DNA of 64,000 bases from Streptomyces sp. GESEQ-35 (GCF_017948485.1 NZ_JAFFSX010000002.1:186001-250000); one strand, 5' to 3'. Positions 16,539 through 25,161 are shown, numbered from the stretch's first letter. Notes: generated from the letters alone by a model not told the origin. Translations and numbers: made by a program.

Positions 16539-17734
16539 GCCGGTTCCTGTTCGTCGTGCCGCCGCTCGTGGGTCACATCAACCCGGCCGTGGGGGTCGCC
16601 GCCGAACTGACCGGCCGGGGACATGAGGTGGCCTGGGCCTGCGCCGATCCGGGCCTGCTCCTGCGGCTCGCGGGCGAGACATCCGTCGTGTTCTCCTGCG
16701 ACGGGCCCGTGCCGGGGGAGGGGGACGGCGTACGACCGCCGGAGCTCCGCGGTCCCGAGGCGCTGAAGTTCCTCTGGGAACGGTTTCTGGCCCCGCTCGC
16801 CGAGGCGATGGCGCCCGGAGTGACCGCCGCGGTGCGGGAGTTCGGCCCCGATGTGGTCGTCGCCGACCAGCAGGCCCTCGCCGGCGGGCTGGTCGCCGAA
16901 CGGCTGGGCGTGCCGTGGGCGACCTCGGCCACCACCTCCGCCGAGTTCACCGACGTCCTGGCGGGCATGCCGAAGGTCGCCGACTGGATCGACGGACTCC
17001 TGAGCGAGCTGCGGGCCGGGATCGGTGACCCGGCCGGTACCGCCGATCCACGCTTCTCGCCCCATCTCGTGCTCGCCTTCAGCACCCGGGAGTTCGTCGG
17101 GCCGGATGCCCGGACGGGGGAACAGATCCGGTACGTCGGCCCGTCCATCGCCGCCCGACCCGCCCAGGCCGGTTTTCCCTGGGACTGGCTGGACCCGTCC
17201 CGCGCGACGGTCCTCGTCACGCTCGGGACCGCCAACACCGATGTGGGGGCGCGGTTCCTCGGGGAGTGCCATGAGGCCGTACGATCCCGGGCGGACCGGA
17301 TGCAGGCGGTGATCGTGGATCCTGCGGGAGTACTCACGGCGGCCGCCGACAAGGACGTACTGATCGTGCCGTCCGTGCCCCAACTCCCGTTGCTGGAAAG
17401 GGTCGACGCCGTCGTCTGTCACGCCGGGCACAACACCGTCTGCGAAGCCCTCTGGCACGGTGTGCCCCTGGTCGTGGCACCCATCCGGGACGACCAGCCG
17501 GTGGTGGCCGGGCAGGTGGCCGGGGCCGGGGCGGGGATCCGGGTCCGGTTCGGACGGGTCACCGCGGTGCAGCTGGGCGAGGCACTCGACGCCGTCCTGC
17601 ACGAACCCGGCCACCGGGCCGCGGCGCTACGCATCCGTACCGGATTCCGGGCCGCCGGGGGTGCCACCGCGGCGGCCTCCCGTCTCGAAGAACTGGTCGC
17701 CCGAGGAAGCGTCATGAACGAGGAAGCGTCATGA
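16535..17734 (+). CDS. GT1-family glycosyltransferase
   Basis: This is a 399-aa GT-B fold enzyme. The N-terminal acceptor domain starts RFLFVVPPLVGHINPAVGVA. The C-terminal nucleotide-sugar domain has VLVTLGTANTD and the signature HAGHNTVCEALWHGVPLVVA, followed by RDDQPVVA. This is typical of UDP- or NDP-glycosyltransferases of the macrolide, zeaxanthin and rhamnosyl type. It would attach a sugar to the lipid made by the synthases. The GTG start overlaps the hydrolase stop. Its last seven residues (MNEEAS preceded by V) are encoded by the first unit of a 17-bp tandem repeat, so the natural C-terminus has probably been rewritten. Confidence 0.9.
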   Translation: MSRFLFVVPPLVGHINPAVGVAAELTGRGHEVAWACADPGLLLRLAGETSVVFSCDGPVPGEGDGVRPPELRGPEALKFLWERFLAPLAEAMAPGVTAAVREFGPDVVVADQQALAGGLVAERLGVPWATSATTSAEFTDVLAGMPKVADWIDGLLSELRAGIGDPAGTADPRFSPHLVLAFSTREFVGPDARTGEQIRYVGPSIAARPAQAGFPWDWLDPSRATVLVTLGTANTDVGARFLGECHEAVRSRADRMQAVIVDPAGVLTAAADKDVLIVPSVPQLPLLERVDAVVCHAGHNTVCEALWHGVPLVVAPIRDDQPVVAGQVAGAGAGIRVRFGRVTAVQLGEALDAVLHEPGHRAAALRIRTGFRAAGGATAAASRLEELVARGSVMNEEAS

Positions 17735-17807
17735 ACGAGGAAGCGTCATGAACGAGGAGGCGTCATGAATGAGGAAGCGTCATGAACGAGGAGGCGTCAT
17801 GAATGAG
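17706..17807 (+). repeat. 17-bp tandem repeat of Shine-Dalgarno plus ATGA (6 units)
   Basis: Six 17-bp units of the form GA(A/G)GCGTCATGAAYGAG place ATG codons at 17714, 17731, 17748, 17765, 17782 and 17799. Because 17 is not a multiple of three, successive ATGs fall in rotating frames. Each ATG except the last opens MNEEAS and stops at a TGA that overlaps the next ATG (ATGA). Every unit also carries GAGGAAG or GAGGAGG at ribosome-binding distance from the next ATG. Confidence 0.95.
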
Positions 17808-18878
17808 GAAGAGCACAAGTCGCCGAGCCGTGCGGAACAGGTCGCCGCCCTGCGCCCCGGCTACCAGGCCGACCTGGCCGACGGCCTCGACCGGTTCTTC
17901 GAACCCCGGCGCACCACCTGCCCCTGGTGCGGTTCGGAAGACCTGACCACCCGGCTGCGCACCACCGATCTGCTCCAGCACAAGCCCGGCCGGTTCGTGC
18001 TCGACCGGTGCGGGGAGTGCCGGCACACCTTCCAGAACCCCCGGCTCAGCGCCGAGGGGCTGGAGTTCTACTACCGGGACTTCTACGACGGCCTGGGCGA
18101 GAAGCAGTTGGGCAACACCTTCGCGGGCCGGAGCAAGATGTACGAGCAGCGGGCCGCGTCCCTGCTGCCGCACACCTCCGACCCGAAGAACTGGCTCGAC
18201 GTCGGCACCGGGCACGGCCACTTCTGCGAGTCCGCCCGCACCGTCCATCCCGGCACGACCTTCGACGGGCTCGACTTCACCGACGGGGCCGAACTCGCCG
18301 AGCGGGCCGGGCGGGTGGAGCGGGGCTACCGGGGGAGTTTCCCCGAGCTGGCGGCGGGGTTCGCCGGGCACTACGACGTGGTGAGCATGTTCCACTACCT
18401 GGAGCACAGCACCGAGCCGGACCGTGAACTGAGGGCCGCGCGCGAGGCGTTGCGGCCCGGCGGGCATCTGCTGATCGAGGTGCCCGACCCCGACAGCCGT
18501 TACGCCCGCATCCTCGGGCGGTGGTGGCTGCCGTGGCTCCAGCCGCAGCATCTGCACTTCGTGCCGGTCGGCAATCTGCGGCAGCGGCTGACCGACCTCG
18601 GCTTCACGGTCGTGGCGGAACAGCACGCCGAGCCGCACGACCCCGTCGATCTGCTGGCAGGCGCCTGGCTCGCACTCGACGCGGCGGCTCCCCGCGACAA
18701 CCTGCCCTGGCTGCCGTCCGCGCCCAACGCGCTGAAGCGCACCCTGCGCGGCGCGCTGCTGATCGCCGGTATCCCGGCCCTGGTCGCGGGCACGTTGCTG
18801 GACCGGTTCGCGATCCGGCCCCTGTCCGCTCGGCTCGGGGTGTCCAACGCGTACCGGCTGGTGGCCCGGCGGGACTGA
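17799..18878 (+). CDS. Zinc-ribbon class I SAM methyltransferase
   Basis: This is a 359-aa protein. An N-terminal four-cysteine ribbon (CPWCGSEDLTTR at about residues 46-57 and DRCGECRHTFQNP at about 68-80) precedes a class I methyltransferase core with WLDVGTGHGHF, FDGLDFTD, YDVVSMFHYLEH and RPGGHLLIEVPDPDS. This architecture is common in sugar or small-molecule C- or O-methyltransferases of natural-product clusters. The last ATG of the 17-bp repeat (17799) gives the full protein; the in-frame ATG at 17748 stops after six codons. As the last gene of the operon, it could methylate the sugar or the lipid. The target is inferred only. Confidence 0.85.
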   Translation: MNEEEHKSPSRAEQVAALRPGYQADLADGLDRFFEPRRTTCPWCGSEDLTTRLRTTDLLQHKPGRFVLDRCGECRHTFQNPRLSAEGLEFYYRDFYDGLGEKQLGNTFAGRSKMYEQRAASLLPHTSDPKNWLDVGTGHGHFCESARTVHPGTTFDGLDFTDGAELAERAGRVERGYRGSFPELAAGFAGHYDVVSMFHYLEHSTEPDRELRAAREALRPGGHLLIEVPDPDSRYARILGRWWLPWLQPQHLHFVPVGNLRQRLTDLGFTVVAEQHAEPHDPVDLLAGAWLALDAAAPRDNLPWLPSAPNALKRTLRGALLIAGIPALVAGTLLDRFAIRPLSARLGVSNAYRLVARRD

Positions 18879-18894
18879 GCGCTCCGCTGGACAG

Positions 18895-19320
18895 GCGGTT
18901 CGGTTGTCCGCGGGCCGGTGGGGGTTGGTCGCGCAGTTCCCCGCGCCCCTTCGGGGCGCTGTCGGCCATCCGACCTGCCAAGAGGCAACTCGGTGTGCGG
19001 CTTCGGCTGGTTGCGCGGTTCGGTTGTCCGCGGGTCGGTGGGGGTTGGTCGCGCAGTTCCCCGCGCCCCTTCGGGGCGCTGTCGGCCATCCGACCTGCCA
19101 AGAGGCAACTCGGTGTGCGGCTTCGGCTGGTTGCGCGGTTCGGTTGTCCGCAGGTCGGTGGGGGTTGGTCGCGCAGTTCCCCGCGCCCCTTCGGGGCGCT
19201 GTCGGCCATCCGACCTGCCAAGAGGCAACTCAGTGTGCGGCTTCGGCTGGTTGCGCGGTTCGGTTGTCCGCGGGTCGGTGGGGGCTGGTCGCGCAGTTCC
19301 CCGCGCCCCTGACGGGGCGC
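18895..19320 (+). repeat. 120-bp tandem array containing the dispersed Streptomyces repeat
   Basis: Three near-identical 120-bp units (18895-19014, 19015-19134, 19135-19254) and a partial fourth each contain the 38-bp core element and a gtcggccatccgacctgcca segment. They fill most of the 560-bp space (18879-19438) between the methyltransferase and the secreted protein. All frames stay open through the array because of composition, but no ribosome binding site or domain supports a gene. Each unit contains a GCGCCCC..GGGGCGC-type hairpin that could terminate the lipid operon. Confidence 0.9.
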
Positions 19321-19438
19321 CCTTGCGCGCCCGACTGGTTCCGCTTACGGCAAATCCGTGTGCCGCTTCGGCAGTTGTTCACCCGGGTGGGTGAGGTGGG
19401 CCTACCGGTCGTTCCCCGGGCGGAAGAAGCTCGCGGAC

Positions 19439-20695
19439 ATGACATCCAGCTCGTACAGACTCGGGATCACTCGTGCCGCGGCTGTGACGACGGCCGTAAT
19501 GACCGTCCTGGTCGCTCCGGGCGGCCACGCCCAAGCCGCCGACCGGACTCTTCCCCTCGGTGACGGCGACCTCGTCGAGACGCGCAGCAGCCGGGCGCTC
19601 GCCGACGGCGTCACCCTGACCCGGATCGTGCGGGGGACCGAGCCCGCCCCCGCCGACCAGATCAACACCACGACCCGCGGCCCTTGGGTGGTCAACGTGC
19701 TGACCATCGACCCCCGCAGGACCCGCGGCCATCTGAAGGCGACCTACGGACCTGACCTGGCCCGCACGGAGAAGACCACCGACCTCGTCCGTTCCTCCGG
19801 AGCGCTCGCGGGGGTCAACGCCTCCTTCTTCACCTTCACGGCCAGCGTCCAATACCCGGGCGACCCGGTCGGGTTGGGCCTGTACGACGGGCGACTCCTC
19901 AGCGAGCCCACGGCAGACCCCGCAGAAGCCGACCTCGTCGTCGACTCCCGCACCGACCGCGTCCTGATGGGCAAGCTCAGCTGGTCGGGCAGCGTGACGA
20001 ACCGGGCGACCGGCGCCTCGCTCCCGCTGGAGTACCTCAACCACCCGCCCGTCGTCCCCGCGGCCTGCGCCGGGACGGCCGAGTGCACCGAACCCGGCGA
20101 TGTCAGCCGGTTCACGCCGGAGTTCGCCGAGTCCACGCCGGCGGGCGCCGGGGCCGAGGTCGTCCTGGACCGGCGCGGCTGCGTGATCCGTACGTCGACC
20201 ACCCGGGGCACGGCACTGGCTGCCGGCCAGACGTCCGTCCAGGCGACCGGCAGGGAGGCGTCAACCCTGTTGCAGGCGGCGGGAGAGGGCTGCCTCAAGC
20301 TCACCTCGACGCTGACCGACGAACGCGGCAAGACCCTTCAGGTCCGGCCGGGACTGTCCGGCGTCAACGGGCGCTACCGGCTCACCGCGAACGGCGAGAT
20401 CGTCGTGCCGCCCGGCTCCGGCAGCTTCTTCGACCGCAACCCCCGCACCGTCGCCGGAACGACACGGGACGGCAGGATCGTGCTTGCGACGATCGACGGC
20501 CGTATGACCACCAGCGTCGGCACGACGATGGACGAAACCGCGGCCGTCGCCGACGCACTGGGCCTGCACGACGCCATCAACCTGGACGGCGGCGGCTCCA
20601 CGGCCATGTCGGTGCAGGGCACCCTGGTGAACCAGCCGAGCGGAACGACGGAGCGACCGGTAGGGGACGCTTTGATCTTCAAGGACGCCCCCTAA
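19439..20695 (+). CDS. Secreted phosphodiester glycosidase (NAGPA-domain) protein
   Basis: This is a 418-aa exported protein. The N-terminus TSSSYRLGITRAAAVTTAVM... ends in GGHAQAA, a plausible signal-peptide cleavage region. The C-terminal part contains DAINLDGGGSTAM, the signature of the NAGPA family (phosphodiester glycosidases that remove sugar-phosphate caps from glycans), and the earlier GVNASFF motif. It probably acts outside the cell on cell-wall or exopolysaccharide glycans. The ATG at 19439 has a GGAAGAAG ribosome binding site. It is separated from the lipid operon by a repeat array, so it is probably an independent transcript, ended by the hairpin at 20713. Confidence 0.88.
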   Translation: MTSSSYRLGITRAAAVTTAVMTVLVAPGGHAQAADRTLPLGDGDLVETRSSRALADGVTLTRIVRGTEPAPADQINTTTRGPWVVNVLTIDPRRTRGHLKATYGPDLARTEKTTDLVRSSGALAGVNASFFTFTASVQYPGDPVGLGLYDGRLLSEPTADPAEADLVVDSRTDRVLMGKLSWSGSVTNRATGASLPLEYLNHPPVVPAACAGTAECTEPGDVSRFTPEFAESTPAGAGAEVVLDRRGCVIRTSTTRGTALAAGQTSVQATGREASTLLQAAGEGCLKLTSTLTDERGKTLQVRPGLSGVNGRYRLTANGEIVVPPGSGSFFDRNPRTVAGTTRDGRIVLATIDGRMTTSVGTTMDETAAVADALGLHDAINLDGGGSTAMSVQGTLVNQPSGTTERPVGDALIFKDAP

Positions 20696-20712
20696 AAACG
20701 CGCTCCAATGAA

Positions 20713-20750
20713 GCGCCCCTTCAGGGGCGCGGGGAACTGCGCGACCAGCC
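20713..20750 (-). terminator. Dispersed repeat acting as bidirectional terminator
   Basis: The hairpin GCGCCCCT-TC-AGGGGCGC (20713-20730) is the left part of an inverted-orientation copy of the 38-bp dispersed repeat. It lies between two convergent genes, which suits a two-way transcription terminator. Confidence 0.7.
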
Positions 20751-20789
20751 ACAACGGACCCGCGGCGAAAGGACTACCGGCGGAAGCAC

Positions 20790-21827
20790 TCACAACATCT
20801 TCCGCCTCACCATCCCCGACAACACCAGTGCCCCCGGCAGCAATGGCAGCCACACAGTGATCACCCGAAACCCGATCACCGTGCCGGTCGCCAGCACCAT
20901 GGGCGCGCCGAACACGACGAGGGTAAAGACCAGCGCCGCGTCAACAGGGCCGATGCCGCCCGGCGAGGGCACCGCCCCCACCGCGGCGCTGGCGGCAAGA
21001 TACGCAAAGATCACATGCACCCAGGGCAACTCCAGCCCGAGCGAAGACCCCACCGAGGCCAGCACACAGGCCTGCAACAGCGGGAACGCCGCCGCCCCGC
21101 CCCACAGCTGAAGCACCCGGACCGGGCGGGCGTGCAGCAGCCGGGCGTCGGTCAGGGCGGTGTTCAGACAGTCGAGCAGCGGCCGGCGCAGCGGGCGTAC
21201 GGCTGTCAGCAGCAGGGCCGCGGCGGCGAGCGCGCAGACGATGCCGATGGCGGCCACGGTCAACGTCTCCGCGTCCGGGACGAGCTGACCGATGCGCAGC
21301 GTGCCGGGGAACGCGACGAGGAACGCGAGGATCAGCAGCGTCTTCGCGACGGGCTTGACCAGCGAGTACAGCGCCAGCGACGCCGTCGCCCGGGGGATGG
21401 ATATCCCTTGCTTCTGTAGAAAGCGCAGGGTCACGGCGTGTGCGCCCAGGCCGGCCGGCAGGACGTGGTTGGCGGCGCCGGCGGCGAACTGCGACGCGAG
21501 CAATGGCCCCGGCGGCAGCCGTTCCGGTAGGGCGCCCTGCCGGGTCACGGAAGCGGCCATCCAGCACAGGATGTTGAACACGGTTCCGGCCAGCAGCCAC
21601 CAGAGGTCGGCACCGGCCAGACGGACGGCGCTGTCATGGACCGTGGGCCAGTCGAACGCCGCGTACGCGCCGATCAGCAGAAGCGGCAGCAGACTCAGCG
21701 CCCAGCGGAGCGGGCGCTGCCGCCGCCGCGTCGGGGTCGGTGTGGGGGCACTGACCGAGGCTTGAGCGGGGATGGGGATGGGCGTGAGCGACGGCTTGGG
21801 GAAGTCGTCGAGCTGGAGCGGGGACAC
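20790..21827 (-). CDS. Lysylphosphatidylglycerol-synthase/flippase-like integral membrane protein (UPF0104)
   Basis: This is a 345-aa protein with a Pro/Thr-rich cytoplasmic N-terminus (about 40 residues) and about eight hydrophobic segments. Motifs of the LPG_synthase_TM / AglD-type family are present: LPAGLGAHAVTLRFLQKQG, and near the C-terminus AVGAVPSPGGIGPVDAALVF. Members transport or flip polyprenyl-linked or lipid-linked sugars, or form the membrane half of MprF; no synthase domain is attached here. It is read leftwards and lies 168 bp downstream of a GT-C protein on the same strand. A role in glycoconjugate export is inferred from context. Confidence 0.82.
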   Translation of the reverse strand: MSPLQLDDFPKPSLTPIPIPAQASVSAPTPTPTRRRQRPLRWALSLLPLLLIGAYAAFDWPTVHDSAVRLAGADLWWLLAGTVFNILCWMAASVTRQGALPERLPPGPLLASQFAAGAANHVLPAGLGAHAVTLRFLQKQGISIPRATASLALYSLVKPVAKTLLILAFLVAFPGTLRIGQLVPDAETLTVAAIGIVCALAAAALLLTAVRPLRRPLLDCLNTALTDARLLHARPVRVLQLWGGAAAFPLLQACVLASVGSSLGLELPWVHVIFAYLAASAAVGAVPSPGGIGPVDAALVFTLVVFGAPMVLATGTVIGFRVITVWLPLLPGALVLSGMVRRKML

Positions 21828-21995
21828 GGCGCACGTCGTCCTTCCGCGTCGTGCCCGCGCTGTGGCGGGACTGACGTGTACGAGGAGGCGAGCAAAGGGG
21901 GACGCGGGGAGCGTTCCCTTCCCGTGTGACGGGATGGTGGCCGGGAACCGACGAGGCGAGGGCGGACGGGCAACGCCGTCACGGTGTGACCGGGG

Positions 21996-23360
21996 TCACC
22001 AGCCCGTCAGCAGCAGATGATTGACGAGCAGCGCGAGCACCGCCTGCGCCACCAGCCACCCCCGCACCCCCGTGAGAAGCGCACACGCCGGCAACAGCCA
22101 CAGCGCGAACGGCAGCCAGATCCGCTCCGTCTCGGCCTTGCTCATCCCGGACAGGTCGGCGGCGAGCAGCGCGACCAGTGCGGCGAGCACCAGCACGCCG
22201 AGGCGGAACGCGGCGGTACGGTCCCGGCGGAGCAGGGTCACTCCGGTCCGCCGTAGCCCCGCCGCTGTCGCCAGGCCGACGACGAGGACCTGGCAGGCGA
22301 GGTTGGCCCACACCCAGTAGGCCTGCGGCCGGGTGCCGCCGGCGCCCTGGTCGTAGCGGGTGACCAGCAGGTCGTACGCCTCCCACCAGGAGAAGCCCAG
22401 CGCGGTGAACACGATCGGGACAACCAGGAAACCGGCCAGCACGAAGGGGAGCGGACGGATCCGGTCGGAGCCCAGGAGCAGTACGGCGGCGGCGATCACG
22501 ACGAACAGCGTCAGGCCGTACGAGAGATAGACCAGCAGGCCGAAGAGGAGGCCGGAGGCCAGGCCCGTCCAGCGGGGCCGGTGGCCCGTCACCGCCAGCG
22601 CGAGAAGCGCGACCGCCCAGGCGGCGACCGCCGCGAAGTAGCCGTCGGCGGCGGTGCCCAGCCACACCGCACCCGGGGCCAGAACCAGGAAGGGCGCGGC
22701 GCGGCGGGCGAGTTTCTCGTCGGCGAGGGTGCGGACGGTGAGGAGGATCGCGAGGGCGGCGGTCGCGCCGACGATGATGACGAAGACCCCGGCCCAGGCG
22801 CCGCCGCCCAGCCCGATGCGGTCCAGGTAGACGAAGGTGAGCGTGGCCGCCGGAGGGTGGCCGGCGATGTGCGCGGGCCAGTGGTCGGGGGAGTCGAGCA
22901 GGATGTGGTGGGTGAAGTCGCGCAGTGCCGCCGGGATGTCGTGGAAGCGGTCGATGACCTGGAGGTATTCGTAGCGTGTCGTCAGTCGCCGGGCGATGCC
23001 GCGCTCCCAGCCGTCGACGAGCGCCAGCGAGAAGGTCCAGGCCGTGCCCGCTCCCCAGACGGTGAGCAGGAGGCGGCGCCAGCGCAGACCGGCGGCCAGG
23101 GGCGGGCCGTACGCCACCACGGCCACCGCGACGGCGATCGCGGCCGGGGTGCCGGGGCCGAGATGCGGGTACCAGTCGGCGAGCAGCGGCGGCCAGTCGA
23201 CGAAGAGCGAGCCGTCCCGGTGTTCGACGGCGGTACCGACCAGGGCGGCGGTGACGAAGAGCAGGGCGGCGGCGCAGGCCGCGTACAGGTCACGGCGGAG
23301 GTCCCGGCGGGTGTCCGGGAGGGCGTCGGGACCGGTGTCGGGCAGAAGATCGCGGGTCAC
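21996..23360 (-). CDS. GT-C-type membrane glycosyltransferase (possible MtxT-like)
   Basis: This is a 454-aa polytopic protein with about ten hydrophobic segments and a GTG start. An aromatic, His-rich extracytoplasmic loop (DSPDHWPAHIAGHPPAATL) follows transmembrane segment 3, and SGMSKAETERIWLPFALW lies before the last segments. It has the overall look of a polyprenyl-phosphate-sugar-dependent GT-C enzyme. Length and tail resemble the mycobacterial integral membrane protein Rv0541c, reported as a methylthioxylose transferase; this comparison is from memory. It is divergent from the molybdopterin oxidoreductase gene and 168 bp upstream of the flippase-like gene. An acid catalytic pair in the first loop was not pinned down. 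Confidence 0.65.
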   Translation of the reverse strand: MTRDLLPDTGPDALPDTRRDLRRDLYAACAAALLFVTAALVGTAVEHRDGSLFVDWPPLLADWYPHLGPGTPAAIAVAVAVVAYGPPLAAGLRWRRLLLTVWGAGTAWTFSLALVDGWERGIARRLTTRYEYLQVIDRFHDIPAALRDFTHHILLDSPDHWPAHIAGHPPAATLTFVYLDRIGLGGGAWAGVFVIIVGATAALAILLTVRTLADEKLARRAAPFLVLAPGAVWLGTAADGYFAAVAAWAVALLALAVTGHRPRWTGLASGLLFGLLVYLSYGLTLFVVIAAAVLLLGSDRIRPLPFVLAGFLVVPIVFTALGFSWWEAYDLLVTRYDQGAGGTRPQAYWVWANLACQVLVVGLATAAGLRRTGVTLLRRDRTAAFRLGVLVLAALVALLAADLSGMSKAETERIWLPFALWLLPACALLTGVRGWLVAQAVLALLVNHLLLTGW

Positions 23361-23473
23361 GCGAGAACGCTAGGACGCCCGGCGTCCGCCGGATGTGTGA
23401 CGGGCGCGGACGTAAGAGATTCGTCATGGTTCGCGAACACTGTCCTGGGGTGATGCGGGCCTACGGTCGGGAC

Positions 23474-24703
23474 ATGCGACGTACGGCTCCCACCCCGTTC
23501 TCCCCAGCTTTCTGGCGCAGCCCGCTGCGCGGCCCCTGGCTCACTTCGGTGCTCGGTGTGGTGCTGCTCGGCGGGATAACGCTGCTGTTCCTGACGGGCC
23601 TGGTGTCGTACGCCGCCTACAACCCGGACCTGGATCCGGTGAACGACCAGACGCCCGACAAGGGGATCCTCGGTTTCTACCTCTTCTCCTGGCCGACCGA
23701 CCCGCACTGGCTCTACCGGCTCAACCAGGGCATCCACGTCACCCTCGGCATCACCCTCATCCCCGTCCTGCTGGCCAAGCTGTGGTCGGTCGTGCCGAGG
23801 CTGTTCACCCTGCCGCCCGCGCGCTCGCTCGCCCACGCGGCTGAGCGGCTCTCGCTGGTCCTGCTGGTGGGCGGCGCCCTCTTCGAGTTCGTGACGGGTG
23901 TGCTGAACGTCCAGCTCGACTACATCTTCCCGGGCTCCTTCTACCCCCTGCACTTCTACGGGGCGTGGGTGTTCTTCGCCGCGTTCGTCGCGCACGTCGT
24001 ACTGAAGCTCCCGCAGGCGCTGCGCAATCTGCGGCAACTGCGGGAGGAGAAAGACGACTTGGTGGCCCCGGAGCCCGACGAGCCGACGGTGTCCCGGCGC
24101 GGGGCCCTGTGGTTCGTCGGGGGCGGCTCGCTGCTGCTGTTCGCCACGACCGTCGGGCAGAGCTTCGACGGCTTCCTGCGCCGCACCGCCCTCCTCGCCC
24201 CGCACGGCGGCGCCGAACCGGGCTCGGGACCGAACGGATTCCAGATCAACAAGACGGCCGGGTACGCCGGGATCCGCACGGCGGACACGGAGGAGGAGGC
24301 CTGGCGGCTGGTCGTCACCGGACGCACCGGCACCGTACGGCTGACCCGTGCCGACCTGCTCCGACTCCCCTTGCACTCCTCCTCGTTGCCCATCGCCTGC
24401 GTCGAGGGCTGGTCGACCTCCGACCAGTGGTGGCGCGGCGTACGGCTGCGGGATCTGGCCGCACTCGTCGGTCACGACGATCCGCCCGACGTGTTCGTGG
24501 AGTCGCTCCAGCAGCGCGGCGCCTTCCGCCACGCCGCCCTGCGCGCCAACCAGGTCGCCGACGAACGCTCCCTGCTCGCCCTCACCGTCAACGGCGAGGA
24601 CCTGTCCCCCGACCACGGCTATCCGGCCCGGGTCATCGTGCCCGCGGCTCCCGGTGTGCTGAACACCAAGTGGGTGGCCCGGATGACGTTCGGAGATCTG
24701 TGA
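23474..24703 (+). CDS. Membrane sulfite-oxidase-family molybdopterin oxidoreductase
   Basis: This is a 409-aa protein. An N-terminal cytochrome-b561-like membrane part has about five hydrophobic segments, with candidate heme histidines in NQGIHVTLG and PLHFYGAW. An SRRGALW segment follows, then a molybdopterin-binding domain with PIACVEGWSTSDQWWRGV, whose Cys is the expected Mo ligand, ending GVLNTKWVARMTFGDL. It resembles Rv0218-type actinobacterial proteins. It probably oxidises or reduces a small substrate outside the membrane and exchanges electrons through the heme part. The ATG at 23474 was chosen; 23453 and 23426 are alternatives. Its stop overlaps the next start. Confidence 0.85.
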   Translation: MRRTAPTPFSPAFWRSPLRGPWLTSVLGVVLLGGITLLFLTGLVSYAAYNPDLDPVNDQTPDKGILGFYLFSWPTDPHWLYRLNQGIHVTLGITLIPVLLAKLWSVVPRLFTLPPARSLAHAAERLSLVLLVGGALFEFVTGVLNVQLDYIFPGSFYPLHFYGAWVFFAAFVAHVVLKLPQALRNLRQLREEKDDLVAPEPDEPTVSRRGALWFVGGGSLLLFATTVGQSFDGFLRRTALLAPHGGAEPGSGPNGFQINKTAGYAGIRTADTEEEAWRLVVTGRTGTVRLTRADLLRLPLHSSSLPIACVEGWSTSDQWWRGVRLRDLAALVGHDDPPDVFVESLQQRGAFRHAALRANQVADERSLLALTVNGEDLSPDHGYPARVIVPAAPGVLNTKWVARMTFGDL

Positions 24704-25161
24704 TGCGCGCTCGTCCCGCCGTCGGCAGTCCGTTCCAACTGCTCCTGCTCGCCGCGTCGTTCGCGCTCGCCGGGTATGCGGGGGTGCGGCTGCTGGAGGG
24801 GGACTGGTTCGAGGTCGCCCTGTGGTTCGTGGGTGCGGCGCTCGTCCACGACCTGGCCCTGGTGCCGCTGTACTCGGCGGCGGACCGGGCCCTGGTGACC
24901 GCGTTCGGCGCGGCCGGGCGGCGCTGGGCGGTCGGCTACGTCCGGGTGCCGGCCGCCCTGTCCCTCCTGCTGCTGCTCGTGTGGTTCCCGCTGATCAGCG
25001 GGCGAGTGGCGCACCGCTACGAGTCCGCCACGGGCCTCTCCGCCGACGGCTACCCCGCCCGCTGGCTGCTGGTGACGGCCGCGTTGTTCGCAGGCTCCGC
25101 GGTCCTGTTCGTACGACGGCTGCGCAGGACCGCGAAGGAACGGCCGCCCGAGGTCCACTGA
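24703..25161 (+). CDS. Small four-helix membrane protein
   Basis: This 152-aa protein has four hydrophobic segments (for example FQLLLLAASFALAGYAGVRL and LSLLLLLVWFPLISG) and a basic tail (RRLRRTAKERPPEVH). Its ATG overlaps the TGA of the molybdopterin oxidoreductase (TGATG), so the two are translationally coupled and may form a complex. The motif ALVHDLALVPLYSAADR is conserved-looking, but I cannot assign it. The 3' end overlaps the convergent methyltransferase by 112 bp. Confidence 0.8.
   Translation: MRARPAVGSPFQLLLLAASFALAGYAGVRLLEGDWFEVALWFVGAALVHDLALVPLYSAADRALVTAFGAAGRRWAVGYVRVPAALSLLLLLVWFPLISGRVAHRYESATGLSADGYPARWLLVTAALFAGSAVLFVRRLRRTAKERPPEVH

Noticed and set aside
18895..19320. 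Possible CRISPR array
   Set aside because: The units are 120 bp and repeated over their full length with no unique spacers, and no cas genes are present.
18521..19563. Open frames with repeated GRAVPRAPSGR or RSSPRPFGA peptides
   Set aside because: They are translations of the 120-bp tandem array in several frames. There is no start signal or domain, and all frames are equally open.
23426..23473. Longer start of the molybdopterin oxidoreductase
   Set aside because: Upstream in-frame ATGs exist, but the added residues are not hydrophobic or conserved-looking. The ATG at 23474 places a basic n-region just before the first membrane helix.
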